Source of the DNA: Anisus vortex
Lineage: Eukaryota > Mollusca > Gastropoda > Planorbidae
Assembly (NCBI GenBank): GCA_949126835.1
Contig: OX421497.1
Location: 47,113,715 to 47,177,714, forward strand
Reading direction: 5' to 3'
DNA: 64,000 nt
Shown: positions 1 to 15,747 of the stretch, piece by piece
Position numbering within the stretch: the stretch's first letter is position 1
Layout of the letters: every line of letters starts with the position of its first letter
Translations under genes and position numbers: made by a program
The notes under the pieces: model-generated
The model's input: the letters and a program-made list of their open reading frames with translations, nothing else
What the model was told of the DNA's origin: nothing
The model's database searches: none

Positions 1-2
1 GC

Positions 3-164
3 TACTCCCACCACTCCAACGAGCGCAACTCCTCCCCCCTGTTCTCCTCAAACTTCAGCCCCGCCCACCAAGACAGAAGCGCCATGTACAACGGCACAGA
101 CCTTGCCTCGTCCTCGGAGCTCAACCCGAACGCTTCAGATTACAAGCCCAAGTCAGTCATCTAA
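3..164 (+). CDS. 3' end of an unidentified protein-coding gene (partial)
   Basis: The window opens inside a reading frame that runs 53 codons and stops at TAA 162-164. All three plus frames are open here. I choose the frame starting at base 3 because almost every third position is C or G, a strong coding bias against the AT-rich surroundings. The tail is polar, rich in Ser and Asn, contains three N-x-S/T sequons (NSS, NGT, NAS) and ends in KSVI, which fits a class I PDZ-binding terminus (S/T-x-hydrophobic). That would suit the cytoplasmic tail of a membrane receptor or adhesion protein, but this is inference and I do not recognise the family. The first-frame alternative is Pro/Thr-rich and ends at 174. 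Confidence 0.55.
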   Translation, partial: YSHHSNERNSSPLFSSNFSPAHQDRSAMYNGTDLASSSELNPNASDYKPKSVI

Positions 165-3100
165 AAATTAAGGACATCACACATTAGTCACAGCTGATAG
201 TTGTTTTTGTTTTTTCATTCTATTCTCTGCATTCTGTTGTTCCTGCTTTAGTTAGTCATACGTGATAAACGAATGAGTTTATTTTTGTTTTCTTATGGCG
301 CACCCACCCCTACCACCACCCTCTCCTGTACTTATGATTCCCCCCCCCCTCTCATGATTCTCCTTGCCAGCTGGTTCAGGTGTACCTATTTATAGATGTT
401 CAGGTGTGCCTATTGCTAGATGTTGATGACTCACACTGTCAAACCTTGCTTGCTTGATAATTCCATCTGATGCTTAACTCACTAGGTTCCTCATTTCTTT
501 TTCTTCTCTATGAAACCATGAAGTTGTGTCCTTTTAACAAAAACCAAACATTTCTGCTCTTCTGTTTCATCTCATAAGTTGTTTGTCTTCTTTACACTGT
601 CCCTGTGTAGTGGAACTAGGAACCTTAAACCAGTTGATGCTTTTTAATCTGGGCATTTTATGAAATAAGGTACCGGGTATTGGAATAAATTTTTCCTTTT
701 GAGAAAGAACTTGCATTTGTTAAAGACTTGTGCCATACACAACTTTTCAAAACCAAATATGCTCTCAAAATATAAACATTTTTATGTCTCTGCATTATGT
801 TCTGCGGAGGTTTGTAGTTTCCTTGGTTTGTTGAAATTAACACGCTTTCCTGAAGCAAACCCTCTTTTTTTAGCCTAATAAAATGGGGATAGTGGCTTCC
901 CCTGTCTATATATTAACCCAGTACTGAGTGTATCAGTGTATGACCTATATATATATATATTTTATTATTTTTTCTTTTCGATGAATACATTCAGCCTAAA
1001 TGTCTACAGCCAGGAACAGACTCATTTCCTAACTTTGTGCTTGGTTACCATTTAGTTGTGCTTTAAATATTGTAGTCTTCTTCTTTTGGTCTTGCACCCG
1101 AGCCTGAATGTTTTATATCACCACGGACTGTTCACCAGTTCCCCCCAAACACTGGCAGTTAGTTTTCAAACTATTTCAGAATTGGTTAGGTATTACCCAC
1201 TAGAAACAGTCACACACCATAGGGCAATGCATTTAATACTTTTATTTGTCCATGTAGAAACTGAGCAAATGTTATAGCCAATGTTATAGCCATAGTTGTT
1301 TTTTAAAAAGAGTTATGGGAAGTTAATATTAACACAAATAAGTTTTGTAAACAAACAAAAAATTACTTTTAGCTTAAAATCTAATGAAGTACAAAAAAAA
1401 TGTAGACTTGAATATACATTTAAAATAACAACTTAAAACTGACATTACAGATGTCTAGGAATAAGTTCTGTGACCTGAATTTCTCTATTTGAATTGATAC
1501 AGACATAGATTAATCTGCTGGATATTCTTGTACTTGTTCATATAAGTTGAGGGCATTTTATTTAACAATTATTTTTTTTAAATAGCTCCTGGATAAGTCA
1601 GTAAAAAAAGATTCAAAGCATTTTAATAACATTACAATTTGATTATTTATTGGCTTTTAGGATGTACGGTCATTTTTGTTTAAATTTTAGCCATTCATAG
1701 AGATGTAAGCTTTTTTTATTAGGCCCAGAGATTAGAAGAAAAAAAAGTTACTTCTGAAGTATGACTTTTAACTTTTAGGCTATTGTAAAGTTGTATTGCC
1801 TGACTAATCTATCTTTAACTGGACAATATGAGGTATTTAAGATGAAGTGAATAGTATGGAAACTAACATTTGGATAAAGATAACTCTCAGTTTTATCACG
1901 AACAGATATGTCAACCTATACACAAGTATGTAATAGTGTTTCATTCAGTTTTAGGACACACTTCCAAGTCTACAATTCTAGGAAAGAATTGCTTTAAATA
2001 AGAAAGTCACATTTTAATTTTGTTTGTTTTACATTGCTGAGGGTAGGATATGTTGTAAGTTTTACAGCTGATTGGACACAACTATGTTTAATGAATGCTA
2101 GAATATTGTCATGTTGTTTTGAATAGTAAAATTGTTGACTAATGTAGCCGTTAGGTAGGTCAGTTAGTGAGTGAGAACCATTATACAAGTTGATATATCA
2201 ATGGATCTATAGGAGTAATTGCAGCTATTTCAATGTATAGATCACACTGTTCTGTTTTATACAAGTTACAGGTCATAATGAAGACAGGGAGTTGATATTT
2301 GTGTAAACTAAATTTATTTATTGCAGCTAAGGAACCTAGTTGAGAGAAAGTACATTTCATTTTTTTTTTCATGTCATCATTTTGTTCAACTTTTGTAACA
2401 TTCTGTTCGTGTTAGTTTTTGGATTTTTTTATGTACATCGATTGTCACACAACAGCCGATAGAGTTCACCCATAGCCATTTATTTGTCGTCAGTGTGGAA
2501 ACTTCATCATCAAACCTCTACTTTTTTATTAGCGGTAGTCTTTGTTTCTGTGGAATTAGCAGTATGCTGCTGTTGGATTAGTAGTCTGCCATTGTTGGAC
2601 ATGATTAGCAGTCTAGCAGTCTCTGCCGTTGTTGGTTTAGCAGTCTCTGCTGCTATTGTATTAGCAGTCTTGGCTGCTATTGGATTAGCATTTGTTGAGA
2701 GATAGATTGCTACAATCACATTTTATCTCCCCCTCATTAACTTTTGTTGCTTTAGTCTACAGGCAAATGTACCTGTTATTTATTTGTCTGTCTGTATGTG
2801 ATGAAATTATTTCTATTGCATGAAAATGTAGGATCTCTCATAGAAAAGAAAAAACCACATCACTTTTATTATGTATCTACTTAAATTTGGTGTTGCGTTT
2901 TTTGCTTTCACTAAATTATGTTGAAGACTTTTGCTCTAGAAGTGAAAATGTGTAACCATTGAGAACATATGAAGGACTGAAGTCGTGTGATTATGTTCTT
3001 CTATAAATATATATACCAGTATATTCAGTATTGGGAGATTAACTGAAGGTAGAGATAGTTGTTAGAAATGGCACAAAGCCAAGGGCTCTCAATTTTACTC

Positions 3101-3493
3101 CCTCAGTGATACTATTAGTATTATAGTAGGCTTCATGTGTTCACTGCTTTCCAAACCAGTTTCAGTTTATGCAGATTATAAATCTGTTATTTTAATTTAT
3201 TTTTTAAATCATATTTATTGTAATGTATCTGACATTAAAAGCTTTTTTTCTAATAAAATGTAGTTTTCAATTGAAAACAGGGTAGGGGGTGCCCTGCATT
3301 TGCTTTTTTTGCTGCTTAGAGATTAAGGATAACTAGCCAAATACTGCTCAGGGAAATAATAGTAAGTTGTTAGTGTCTTAATGAAAACTAACTAGGCTAA
3401 ATCACTAGACATGCAAGTGAACATATGAAAGAATTTCAATACAGTTTGATTCAAAGGTGAATAGACTATCCATTTTGTTGATCATTGATAATG
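165..3493 (+). other. Probable long 3'UTR and intergenic DNA
   Basis: AT-rich sequence without a credible ORF. It follows directly from the stop codon of the partial gene at the window start, so part is probably its 3'UTR. AATAAA-type polyadenylation signals are visible near 878 and 3254. A degenerate repeat of about 27 bp (GCAGTCT-x-TGCTG motif) lies at roughly 2530-2700. Confidence 0.4.
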
Positions 3494-3501
3494 GATTAGA
3501 C

Positions 3502-3704
3502 CAGAGGTCGCCAACCTACGGCAAGCAGGCCAGACTTGGCACGCAGAGCTATTTTCAAGGGCATGTGGAAGACCCCTAAAAATGTAAAAAAGGCAACTAA
3601 ATTATTTTAAGTGCTAAAGCAGGATGACGTCTAGGCTGTTGGCACACTGAATGAATTAGAAATCTTACTTTGGCACACTATTATCAAAAGGTTGCAGACC
3701 CCTG
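3502..3704. mobile_element. hAT-type MITE, 203 bp
   Basis: The ends are imperfect terminal inverted repeats: CAGAGGTCGCCAACCT on the left and, on the complement, CAGGGGTCTGCAACCT on the right. Flanking octamers gattagac and tatttaac match at 5 of 8 positions, as a worn 8-bp TSD would. The left 70 bp resemble the complement of the right end of the element at 12666-16454, and the right end resembles that element's left end, so the two belong to one family in opposite orientation. No transposase. Confidence 0.7.
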
Positions 3705-4161
3705 TATTTAACTACATGCTTTATTGGGCTTTATAAGTTATATAGCATACACTCCCCCCCCCTCTTCCTTTCTCTAATGTGAACAGATATATTAAAAAAA
3801 ATAATTCTGTTACTAATTCAAGATTTGCTCTGTTTGAGTGTCCATTAACCCCCCCACACTGAACTTGTAGACCATGTGTGCTGCTATGTGTAGAGCAGCA
3901 GTTCTCACACTGTAATAGTGTTCTCACTCCCTCTGCATTGGCTGATGTCTTAAGCTACAGATGTAAATTAATTAACAATTAATTAGAACTTGTCTCTCTC
4001 TCTCTGTACATGTGAAAATAATGAACTGTGAGCTGTAAAAGGTTCATGGTAGAAATAAAACAACCAGTCTTCTGGTGCATTCAAATCTTACAAATGGTTT
4101 CTTCTTTTTGTATGTGTGTGTGTGAATTAAGCTGAGTTAACTCCCCTGACTTACAGTTTCG

Positions 4162-4715
4162 TCACTGAGCCATAACATGGAGTGTTCAAAGAAAGTAAAT
4201 TGTAAATGCGTACTTTTAAATATAGATAAGTGCACTGTATGGCACTGAGCTATAACAGCTCCAAGAAATTAAATTGTAAATGCGTACTTTTAAATATAGA
4301 TAAGTGCACTGTATGGCACTGAGCTATATATATACATGTCTAAATAATAAATATTTATTAAAACTACTTACTCAGTTAACATATAAATGTGGTGTTCAAA
4401 GCATTATCCAGAAAAATCAAACATTTCATCTATTGAATCGCCATTAGAATTAACACAATTTACTCGTATAAGTGAGTATATATAAATATATATATATATA
4501 ATGTATGTTCAGTATAAAAGAGTTCATTTTTATCACATTGCAATGATGCAATTGCGAAAAGTTATTATTTTTTTGGTACTTACATTCATATACATATAGC
4601 ACAGTGCCATACATTGCACCTATCTATATTTAAAAGTCCACATTTTTCTCTTCTCCATTTTTATTCCTTGAGCACTCCATGTACCGGTATGTGAGTTTGT
4701 ATGTATGCTCAGTGA
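4162..4715. mobile_element. Foldback/MITE-like inverted repeat with duplicated arm
   Basis: The left arm starts TCACTGAGC at 4162 and the right arm ends with its complement GCTCAGTGA at 4715. The arms share about 90 bp, including ACTTTTAAATATAGATA and GTGCAxTGTATGGCACTG. The left arm is partly duplicated in tandem (about 4175-4330). The interior is AT-rich and non-coding. No clear TSD was found, so the superfamily is open. Confidence 0.6.
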
Positions 4716-5936
4716 GTTTGGTTATCTTACAACACTATAGAGGACAGGATGGTTAAACAACCCATTTGAACAGAGAAATAACAACAATTGAAAAAATTCT
4801 AATTTGAGTAGTGACAGTGTGAAGTACTTCAGTTCATAAAATTTCTGCATTTCACAAGTATAAGGAAAAAGGGAGATTTAAAAAGAAAATATAGAAACTA
4901 GCCATTCTTAAGTGACTATGTATAATGTATGTTAAACAAGATTCCTACAAAAATCCTGAGCCGTATACTGCATGTAACCATGGTGATATAGGAACATTCC
5001 TGTAAACTGTTTATACAAGTAGAAGAGTATTTTTTCAAAGGAGGAGTACAATTCTGTATATCTCCAACCAAAATTATCAAAATGAAGAAAAACATCTAAT
5101 CTCTACACATTCACATACGGTATTCCAAAGTTATCCACAGTTGCCTTCTTTCTTTCAAAAGCTAATCCACTTTGATTTACAAAGAACACAATTTATCCAC
5201 TCTCCTTTGGCACACCATCAATGTAAACTTAGTCCTAGCAAAGTTATCATACAAAGTTACAAAGGCAGTACAAATAAAGGCTTGCAATGAATACATTATT
5301 TATTTCATAATATTCCAAGTGATAAAAATTCATATTTTCCTATCAAAACAGTTAAAATAAGTTTATAATGCTAAAGCTAAAGTAAATGTCTAAATAGGTA
5401 AATATAGTTTCAGGATATAAAAAATCTATATGCAGTCTCACTGACTAAATTTCATTCATTTTCTGCACATTTTTTAATGAGGAAAAAAATGAGATCCACA
5501 AATAACATTTTATAGCAAAACTCTTTTTTTTTTTTAAATCTATTTCAAATTTAAAGAAAAAATTATTTTGTGTGTCTACTCTATTGGTTAGTTTATAATA
5601 AATTGAAAATGTACAGGTAGAATTAGTAGAAACTATTGAGAAGTAGTTTGGCACATGCAGTATTAACATGAGAAATCCTAGATCTCCAAAAGTTCAGTAA
5701 TTTAAGTAATTAGCTCAAATTCATACAATTGAATGTATATGACTATACAGGCTATAGTCTTCAAAGGATTGCCTCCATGTATAATAAATAATATGTATGA
5801 GTATGATGCCTGTGTTTGTTATATACCATCAGCAAGTCTCAAAACACAATCATCTAGCTACCACATACTCATTTACAATATTTGTCATGCTTTGAACATT
5901 TTTAAAAGTTATGTTAAGGCTAAGGCTACTGACAGA
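4716..5936. other. AT-rich region between convergent genes
   Basis: No supported gene. It lies between the 3' end of the first gene (plus) and the 3' end of the LANCL3 gene (minus), so the minus-strand 3'UTR of the latter probably runs into it. A minus-strand AATAAA candidate occurs near 5296-5301. Confidence 0.35.
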
Positions 5937-9856
<3,920 letters not shown>

Positions 9857-9887
9857 AGCTGGAGTTTTTTTTTAAGTGCCCAAAATG
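9857..9887 (-). other. LANCL3 5'UTR segment with upstream splice acceptor
   Basis: The minus strand reads TTTTTCCCCACAG ending at 9888, a strong acceptor, 31 bases before the ATG. The first coding exon is therefore probably preceded by at least one non-coding exon and the promoter lies further right. The upstream exon was not located. Confidence 0.55.
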
Positions 9888-9936
9888 CTGTGGGGAAAAA
9901 AATTGACAAAAAAAAGGATAATGGTGAGATTAAAAA

Positions 9937-10046
9937 ACACCGGACAAGCAAAACATACATTACATATCTATGATAGATATCTAAGCTGCTTACACCGGAC
10001 AAGCAAAACATACATTACATATCTATGATAGATATCTATGCTGCTT
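9937..10046. repeat. 55-bp tandem duplication upstream of LANCL3
   Basis: Two nearly identical 55-bp units beginning ACACCGGACAAGCAAAACAT and containing the palindromic ATCTATGATAGAT. They sit directly 5' of the LANCL3 coding start. Confidence 0.85.
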
Positions 10047-10499
10047 ACATCTTTAAAATCAAATAGGCTTGAATAGGCCAACATTAACAAGTGCTAAAGC
10101 GAAAGGAAATAACATTTTCAACCATTTAAAATGGCAGGCTATATAGTATAACTACGCCTATAACTATAACAGTAGTATAAAGCTTAGGCTTAGACATGTA
10201 TATATATAGCCTAATAAATATATAGCCTTTACATATATAACATATATAATGTTATATAGTCTCTCTATATATAATATATATGACTTCATGCTGCAAAAGA
10301 ATTATGGTGAAAATAATTAAACAGGTGGTCGTGATGGCCTTTTAAAGATGGTAAAGTTATAGAATAAAAATTGTAACTAGCCTATATAATTAGTATATTA
10401 TAGATCTAGCGCAACTCTGTGTAGTACAAATTAAGAAAGTACAGTGTGCAGATATATTTCTGATATAGGGGCCTATCTGTTAAAAGTGATTATAGTGGT

Positions 10500-10578
10500 T
10501 CTAGTCCTACCACCGACCGATCCCTGCAGGAGTTTTGTTGACTAGGTCCGAGGACGCAATAATCTTCTACATTTAAAA
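10500..10578 (+). mobile_element. SINE family 1 fragment (3' body)
   Basis: CCGACCGATCCCTGCAGGAG, then GTCCGAGGACGCAATAATCT matches the body and tail of the SINE at 24427-24586; the tRNA-like head is missing. Confidence 0.65.
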
Positions 10579-10792
10579 AAGATAAAAGTTATAGGCCTAC
10601 TTCTATCTATTTACTCCTTATATATACGGGGCTTACGTCTGTTAACTTTATAAGATAGGGCTATATGATGATGATGCTATATCATTATCATATTTACTAG
10701 CCTAATATTAATACTATTACTCACAATTACTAGTGCAATAATTAGGAATTAGGCATAAGTCATAACCAGTCATAAGTCTAAGTAGCCTACTC

Positions 10793-11000
10793 TACTGTCA
10801 CTGAGTCTGAGAGGCAGTCACTGACAGACAGTGTCATGAGAATGAGAGTGAGTCTCAGTGAGTGACACGTACTGCTGAGTATTGAGTGGCTACACTCAGA
10901 CTACATCGTACTACACGACACTGTAACTGTAGCTGTAGTACTGTAGTCTACAGTCACCAGTGTAGGTATCACTGTAACTGCTGACTGGAAGTTAAAAGTC
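10793..11000. repeat. Tract dense in CAGTG/CACTG and GTCTGA inverted motifs
   Basis: Simple but non-microsatellite sequence in which CACTGAC/GTCAGTG, GACTCAC/GTGAGTC and CTGTAGT-type words recur in both orientations. It could fold into several hairpins. It lies about 1 kb upstream of the LANCL3 ATG, so it could be part of the promoter or a non-coding first exon. Confidence 0.4.
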
Positions 11001-11124
11001 AAAATGTATATAATATAAGAATAATATAACTGCAACGGGGCTTTGATTGTATCCATTGAAAATAAGGATAAGGCCCAAAATAAGTTACGATGATAGCTTT
11101 GCACTTCAAGCAGTTTAAAAAAAA

Positions 11125-11200
11125 AGCATTACATTGCCCGGCGTCGGAGATTAACTGATAAAATTACATCGCCCGGCGTCGGAGATTAACTGATAAACAA
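11125..11200 (-). repeat. Tandem pair of SINE family 3 tail-like sequence
   Basis: Two copies, about 36 bp apart, of TTACATxGCCCGGCGTCGGA plus GATTAACTGATAAA. The GCCCGGCGT core is shared with the tails at 44780, 50840 and 51700. Confidence 0.55.
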
Positions 11201-11400
11201 TAACATTAAGAAGTTCAAGGACGATGAAATATCATGCTAACTAAAAAATCGAATCACATTTTTTCAACAAAAGAAAACGGTCATAAGTAGTTTTATCCGA
11301 CCACTATATTAATTAACTCAACGTTCTTCTTATTGTGACATTCGTGGTGGCCTTCAGAAGTGAAAAAGGAGGGAGGGTGATCACTTCCAATGTTTTAGTG

Positions 11401-12549
11401 CAGGGGTCGGGAACCCATGGCTCGCGAGCCAGATGTGGCTCTTTTGATGGCTGCATCGCTACAAAAATGGGAATCAAACTGGAGTATGTCTTTTCACCCA
11501 GAAAAATGCCAACTAATAAGGGTATCCAAGAAAAATAAACAAATAATAACAAACTACTTCATTCATGGTAAAGAACTAACTCAAACTAGCAATGCCAAGT
11601 ATCTAGGAGTAATAATAAATGATAAGTTATCTTGGAACCCTCACATTGATGAAGTAATTAAAAAATCAAACAAAACATTAGGATTCATAAAAAGGAACTT
11701 TTACAAATGTAATAAGAATATAAAACTAAAATGCTATCTCACATTAGTTAGGCCTATACTAGAATATGCAGGATCTGTATGGGACCCATCAACTAAAGAA
11801 AACATTAAAAAATTAGAACAAATTCAAAAAAGAGCTGCAAGGTTTATAACTAGTGAATATTCCCCATTGATAAGAGTAACACCATTAGTCAAATCACTAA
11901 ACCTAGAAACACTAGAGGACAGAAGGGCAAAGAGTAAAGTAGTAATAATACATAAGGCATTAAACTCTAATTTAGAAATACAACCCAATAACAATCTGTT
12001 GCAAAGCTCAGATAAACATAAAGACAAAAACACCTTCCTTATCCCTTATGCGAGAACAAATGCATATAAGTACTCTTTCTTCCCGAGTGGCATTCGGGCA
12101 TGGAATGGGTTGCCTGAACAAACCAGGAAAACCAATAACCTAACATCATTTAAAACATTAATAAAAATGCAAGACTGGACTCGGACCACGGATGAGCGTA
12201 GGGCGCAATAATCTTCTTTATAGAAGGAGCGTCTGTAATGTATAAGATAAGATAAGATAAATGTTCGATCATTAAAAAAATGTTGTTTTTTTTACTTTTT
12301 GATCTAAGCTTACATATTAATTGCATATCAATATTTCATTCTACAAATGATCTAATGTCTACTGCAGCTCATCATCAGAAGAATTCAGAGATATAATTAT
12401 TGTACTTTTAGTGTTGAAATTACACAAAATGCACACATTTACTTGAATTTTTAGTTTTAAACATATTGTATGGCTCTCACGGAATTAGCCTACTTTTCAA
12501 AATATGTGGTGTCCATGGCTCTCTAAGACAAAAAGGTTCCCGACCCCTG
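11401..12549. mobile_element. hAT MITE split by a LINE insertion
   Basis: Perfect 15-bp TIRs CAGGGGTCGGGAACC (11401) and its complement ending at 12549. TSDs ttttagtg (11393-11400) and ttctagtg (12550-12557) match 7 of 8. Subterminal GGCTCGCGAGCC and GTGGCTCTTTTGATGGCTG on the left, and GAGAGCCATGG-like and GAGAGCCATACA (complement) on the right, are typical of hAT MITEs known from several animal phyla. MITE sequence is about 11401-11457 and 12263-12549, with the LINE between. Confidence 0.85.
11458..12262 (+). pseudogene. 5'-truncated non-LTR retrotransposon, reverse transcriptase C-terminus
   Basis: An uninterrupted frame ends at 12211 and encodes the palm/thumb and connection part of a CR1/jockey-group reverse transcriptase: LQKWESNWSMSFHPEKCQLI, KYLGVIINDKLSWNPHID, LVRPILEYAGSVWDPSTKE, LEQIQKRAARFI, SFFPSGIRAWNGLPEQ. 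The catalytic core is absent, so it is dead-on-arrival. The ATG of the 264-codon ORF (11417) and its first 14 codons come from the flanking hAT MITE. The 3' end is CGCAATAATCTTC, a short hairpin, GTCTGTAAT and a (GATAA)n tail. This tail is shared with SINE family 1. Confidence 0.88.
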
Positions 12550-13232
12550 TTCTAGTGCGTAAACCTAGACTATATCGTGATAAAAGCTATGGCACGAGCT
12601 ATAATATTGGCGCCCCTACCTAGACATATATAATCCTTGGCCCTAGGCCTATATATAGGCTAGAGCAGAGGTCGGTATAACCTTTTGTTAACAGTGTGCC
12701 AAACTAGGGTTTCTAAGTCATTCAGCGTGCCAACAACCTAAAATTCAACCAAAATATTTTTTTTTAATTATTTTTATAGGACAATTAATTTAACTCCGTA
12801 GCCAGAACAAGGCCAAAGCAAAGGAGATTTATAGAGAAAATCGTTAAAGATTTTATATTTAATAAAAAAAATTAACGTGTTTATGATTATCATCCTTTTT
12901 TTTTTGTAATTATATAAAATGGAATACTAAACTTTCAAATTTATGGTAATTATTGTCTAAACATTATCATTTGGTGGTCAAGATGAGGATCTAACACCTG
13001 CTAATATTAATTATATTAATGTTTATGTTGCAAAATAGATAGGCATAGGTCTATATGTTACATACTACGCCTATCGTTAAGCGGAAGAGATACGTGGTAA
13101 TCATACAAACTGGGTAGTTAATGTAGGCCTAATGTTTAAAATTATACATAGGCTATAAATTCTTTATTCATATAGGCCTAATATTGATAAAATTTCCAAA
13201 TAGGTACTTTTTAAAGTTTGGTCATTTCAAAG

Positions 13233-13915
13233 TTATAAATTATTATTGTAAGCTAAGAGAAACATATTAAGATAAGAATTGGCATTTCTTATAGCGCTTC
13301 TATCCATGCTATTAATTAGCATGCTCAGTGCGGTCTTTGTGTGACTTGCAGTTGCAGATGTATTAGCCAAAGAGAAAGATCTTAAGTTCTTTTTGAAAGA
13401 TTCTCTTGTCCCAGATTCTCTCAGTTTCTGCGATAAACTGTTCCATAGAGGAGGCGCCACTGATTCAAATGAGCGCACTCCCAGGTACTTCTTTTTGTGT
13501 CCATCCAAACTGGGAGTTTTGAGGAGTGACTGAGATAAAGAGCGCAGTTCCCTAGATGGCTCATGCCTTGATATAAGCCCTAGCAGATAGGATGGAGCAA
13601 TGCCCTTGATGAATCCGTACGTAATGGACATAATTTTGTGCTCTATTCGCTTTATCATCGGGAGCCAGTGGAGATTCCTTAAATTAGTGTTGGGGAGATA
13701 TGATCTTGCCTCCTCATCCCCGAAACAATGCGCGCCGCGGTGTTCTGCACTCTCTGTAATCTCTGCAGCTGGTTCTGGGGCAAACCCCACAGGCAACGTT
13801 TGCAGTAATCCAACCTTGACTGGATAATTTTAAGAGAGACTGCTACGGTAATTGGCCGTCCTTCTAGTTGAGGTCGCAGTTGACCCAGAAATGTTAGCGC
13901 CAAAATACGGGCTTA
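13233..13915 (-). pseudogene. LINE reverse transcriptase C-terminal fragment, frameshifted
   Basis: Two overlapping minus-strand frames give one product. Upstream is SRLDYCKRCLWGLPQNQLQR, then RVQNTAARIVSG; downstream is LHWLPMIKRIEHKIMSITYG, then APSYL and PPLWNSLSQKLRES. These are the usual end-of-RT motifs of L2/CR1-like LINEs. The frame changes near 13680-13740. The copy lacks a catalytic domain. Confidence 0.85.
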
Positions 13916-14342
13916 TTAACTCCCTTTAATTAAAACACGTTTCCACATTTGATTCAATAGTGATGCCAAACAAATTAGGCTATGTTTTGTAATATAACAA
14001 ATATTACTGACTAGGCCTAATTATTATTATTTATATAAATCCAACATTACAAGATTTAATTATTAGAGGATTAAAATAATTTACGTTAAACAGGTGTAAA
14101 TAAACATTTTCTGAATTGTTCTTCAATTTAAGGCGTTTATCTTTAAAACATTAATAATTACAGACATGACATTATACAGTGCTATTAAACTAGTCTCTTA
14201 TATTTATTAAATTAATTTTTAAAAATTGTTTTAGAATTAGATCTAGCCTACTTATATTATGATTATCAGGATTAATTAAATAAGTTGAGCATTAAAACTC
14301 TTTTAGATATAATTATGACAGTGTAAATGAGACGTATGCAAA

Positions 14343-14865
14343 AAAATTGAAAGGGCACTTAAAGATCGAAACTTCGAACAACTTGTCAATGTCCCAGCGC
14401 ATGTCAGGGGTCATACCCTTGACTGGCTCGTCACAAACTCCCCTGAGCTAATAGTTAATCTCAGTGTGGAGGATAGAGGTCTGTCGGACCACTTTCTAGT
14501 TTCTTTCAATTTGAGACTATTGAAACCCAGAAAACCAAAGAGGACCGTGACATCCCGCAAATTAAGAGACATTAATGTGGACATATTTAGATCAGATGCA
14601 GTTGCCATGTTATTGCAGCCTAGCACCACAGACTTGTATACACACTATACCACCAGTCTGGACAGCCATGCCCCTCTCATCAATCGATCAGTCTCAGATC
14701 GACCATCTGCCCCGTGGATGTCGGGTGACATCAAAGCTGCTAAACGTATACGACGTCGTGCGGAGAGAATGTATAAAAAGACTGGACTTACAGTTCACCG
14801 ACAGGTTTATGTACATGAAAAAAACAAGGTGAACCGAATGGTGAGAATGGTGAGAGATGTCACGT
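14343..14865 (+). pseudogene. LINE apurinic-like endonuclease C-terminal fragment
   Basis: The plus frame contains RGHTLDWLVTNSPELIV and LSDHFLVSFNL, the end of an exonuclease-endonuclease-phosphatase domain, followed by the linker APWMSGDIKAAKRIRRRAER typical of LINE ORF2. It is truncated at both ends and abuts a SINE head at 14866. It could be a separate copy of, or the same family as, the 3' end that follows. Confidence 0.8.
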
Positions 14866-14925
14866 GAAGCCGGCTGGTCCAGCGGTTAGTTCACCGGACT
14901 GTCAACCAAAAACCAACTGAGGCAA
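14866..14925 (+). mobile_element. SINE family 1 head (tRNA-like) only
   Basis: GCCGGCTGGTCCAGCGGTTA, then GTTCACCGGACTGTCAACC. It keeps the A-box and the anticodon-arm equivalent but breaks off before the B-box. Confidence 0.7.
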
Positions 14926-15370
14926 ACAAGCTCCATTGATTCCTTCAAAAAGAACTTAAAAACTCATTATTTCAATATTTATCTTAGTTAACATGCTTTA
15001 ATATTTATCTTAGTTAACATGCTTTAATATTTATCTTAGTTAACATGCTTTAATATTTATCTTAGTTAACATGCTTTAATATTTATCTTAGTTAACATGC
15101 TTTAATATTTATCTTAGTTAACATGCTTTAATATTTATCTTAGTTAACATGCTTTAGAACCCCATTGTCTTACTAATGTTAGGTCGGCCATTTTTTGTTT
15201 TAATTGTTTGATTTGTCCTATGTTTGTAAAGTTTTGAATCATCATTTAGTTTTGTATCTCTTGGCCTATAGATTGTATCCGTGTTCTTAGTTGTTATGTT
15301 AAATGCGCTCTGAGCGTGCATTATGTTTGTTGGTAGCGCTATACAAATGTCATCATTATTATTATAATTA
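14926..15370 (+). mobile_element. LINE 3' terminus (L2/CR1-like) with ATT-rich tail
   Basis: It begins with codons for SIDSFKKNLKTHYF, a normal RT C-terminus, then carries a 3'UTR ending GGTAGCGCTATACAAATG and an ATCATTATTATTAT tail. A second, more degraded copy of the same 3'UTR lies at 62495-62685. A 26-bp minisatellite has expanded inside it. Confidence 0.75.
14974..15156. repeat. 26-bp minisatellite, 7 copies
   Basis: Seven virtually identical 26-bp units (AATATTTATCTTAGTTAACA + TGCTTT), located inside a LINE 3' end. Confidence 0.95.
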
Positions 15371-15432
15371 AGTCTGTATCAATTAATGAGCGCCATGTCC
15401 TTGAATGCTCTTCACTAAATGTATAATGTCAG

Positions 15433-15747
15433 CAGTGGCGTATTTAGGCGTGTTCCAAATTTTCCATTGGAACAGGGGCTTCCACACAAAAGGGGCCCCC
15501 ACACATCACGAAAATAAATTATTTAGTGACATATCCCCATTCTTTCGTTGAAAATGTAAAAGAAAATTTCTTTATTCCCCTACAATTTTAAGCGCTCCAG
15601 TCCAACCAAGCTAAGCGCAACATACAATTTATGATTTTACAAACTGTAACATGAATTAACGGCAATTTTCTGATGTATGAGACCACGAGGCCCCCCCCCC
15701 CCACATAAATTTGGAACAGGGCCCACAAAATCCTAAATACGGCCCTT
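15433..15747. mobile_element. 315-bp hAT-type MITE with perfect TSD
   Basis: The left end is CAGTGGCGTATTTAGG; the right end, complemented, is AAGGGCCGTATTTAGG. Both flanks are aatgtcag (15425-15432 and 15748-15755). Non-coding, with a long C-run in the interior. It is nested inside the 12666-16454 element. Confidence 0.85.
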
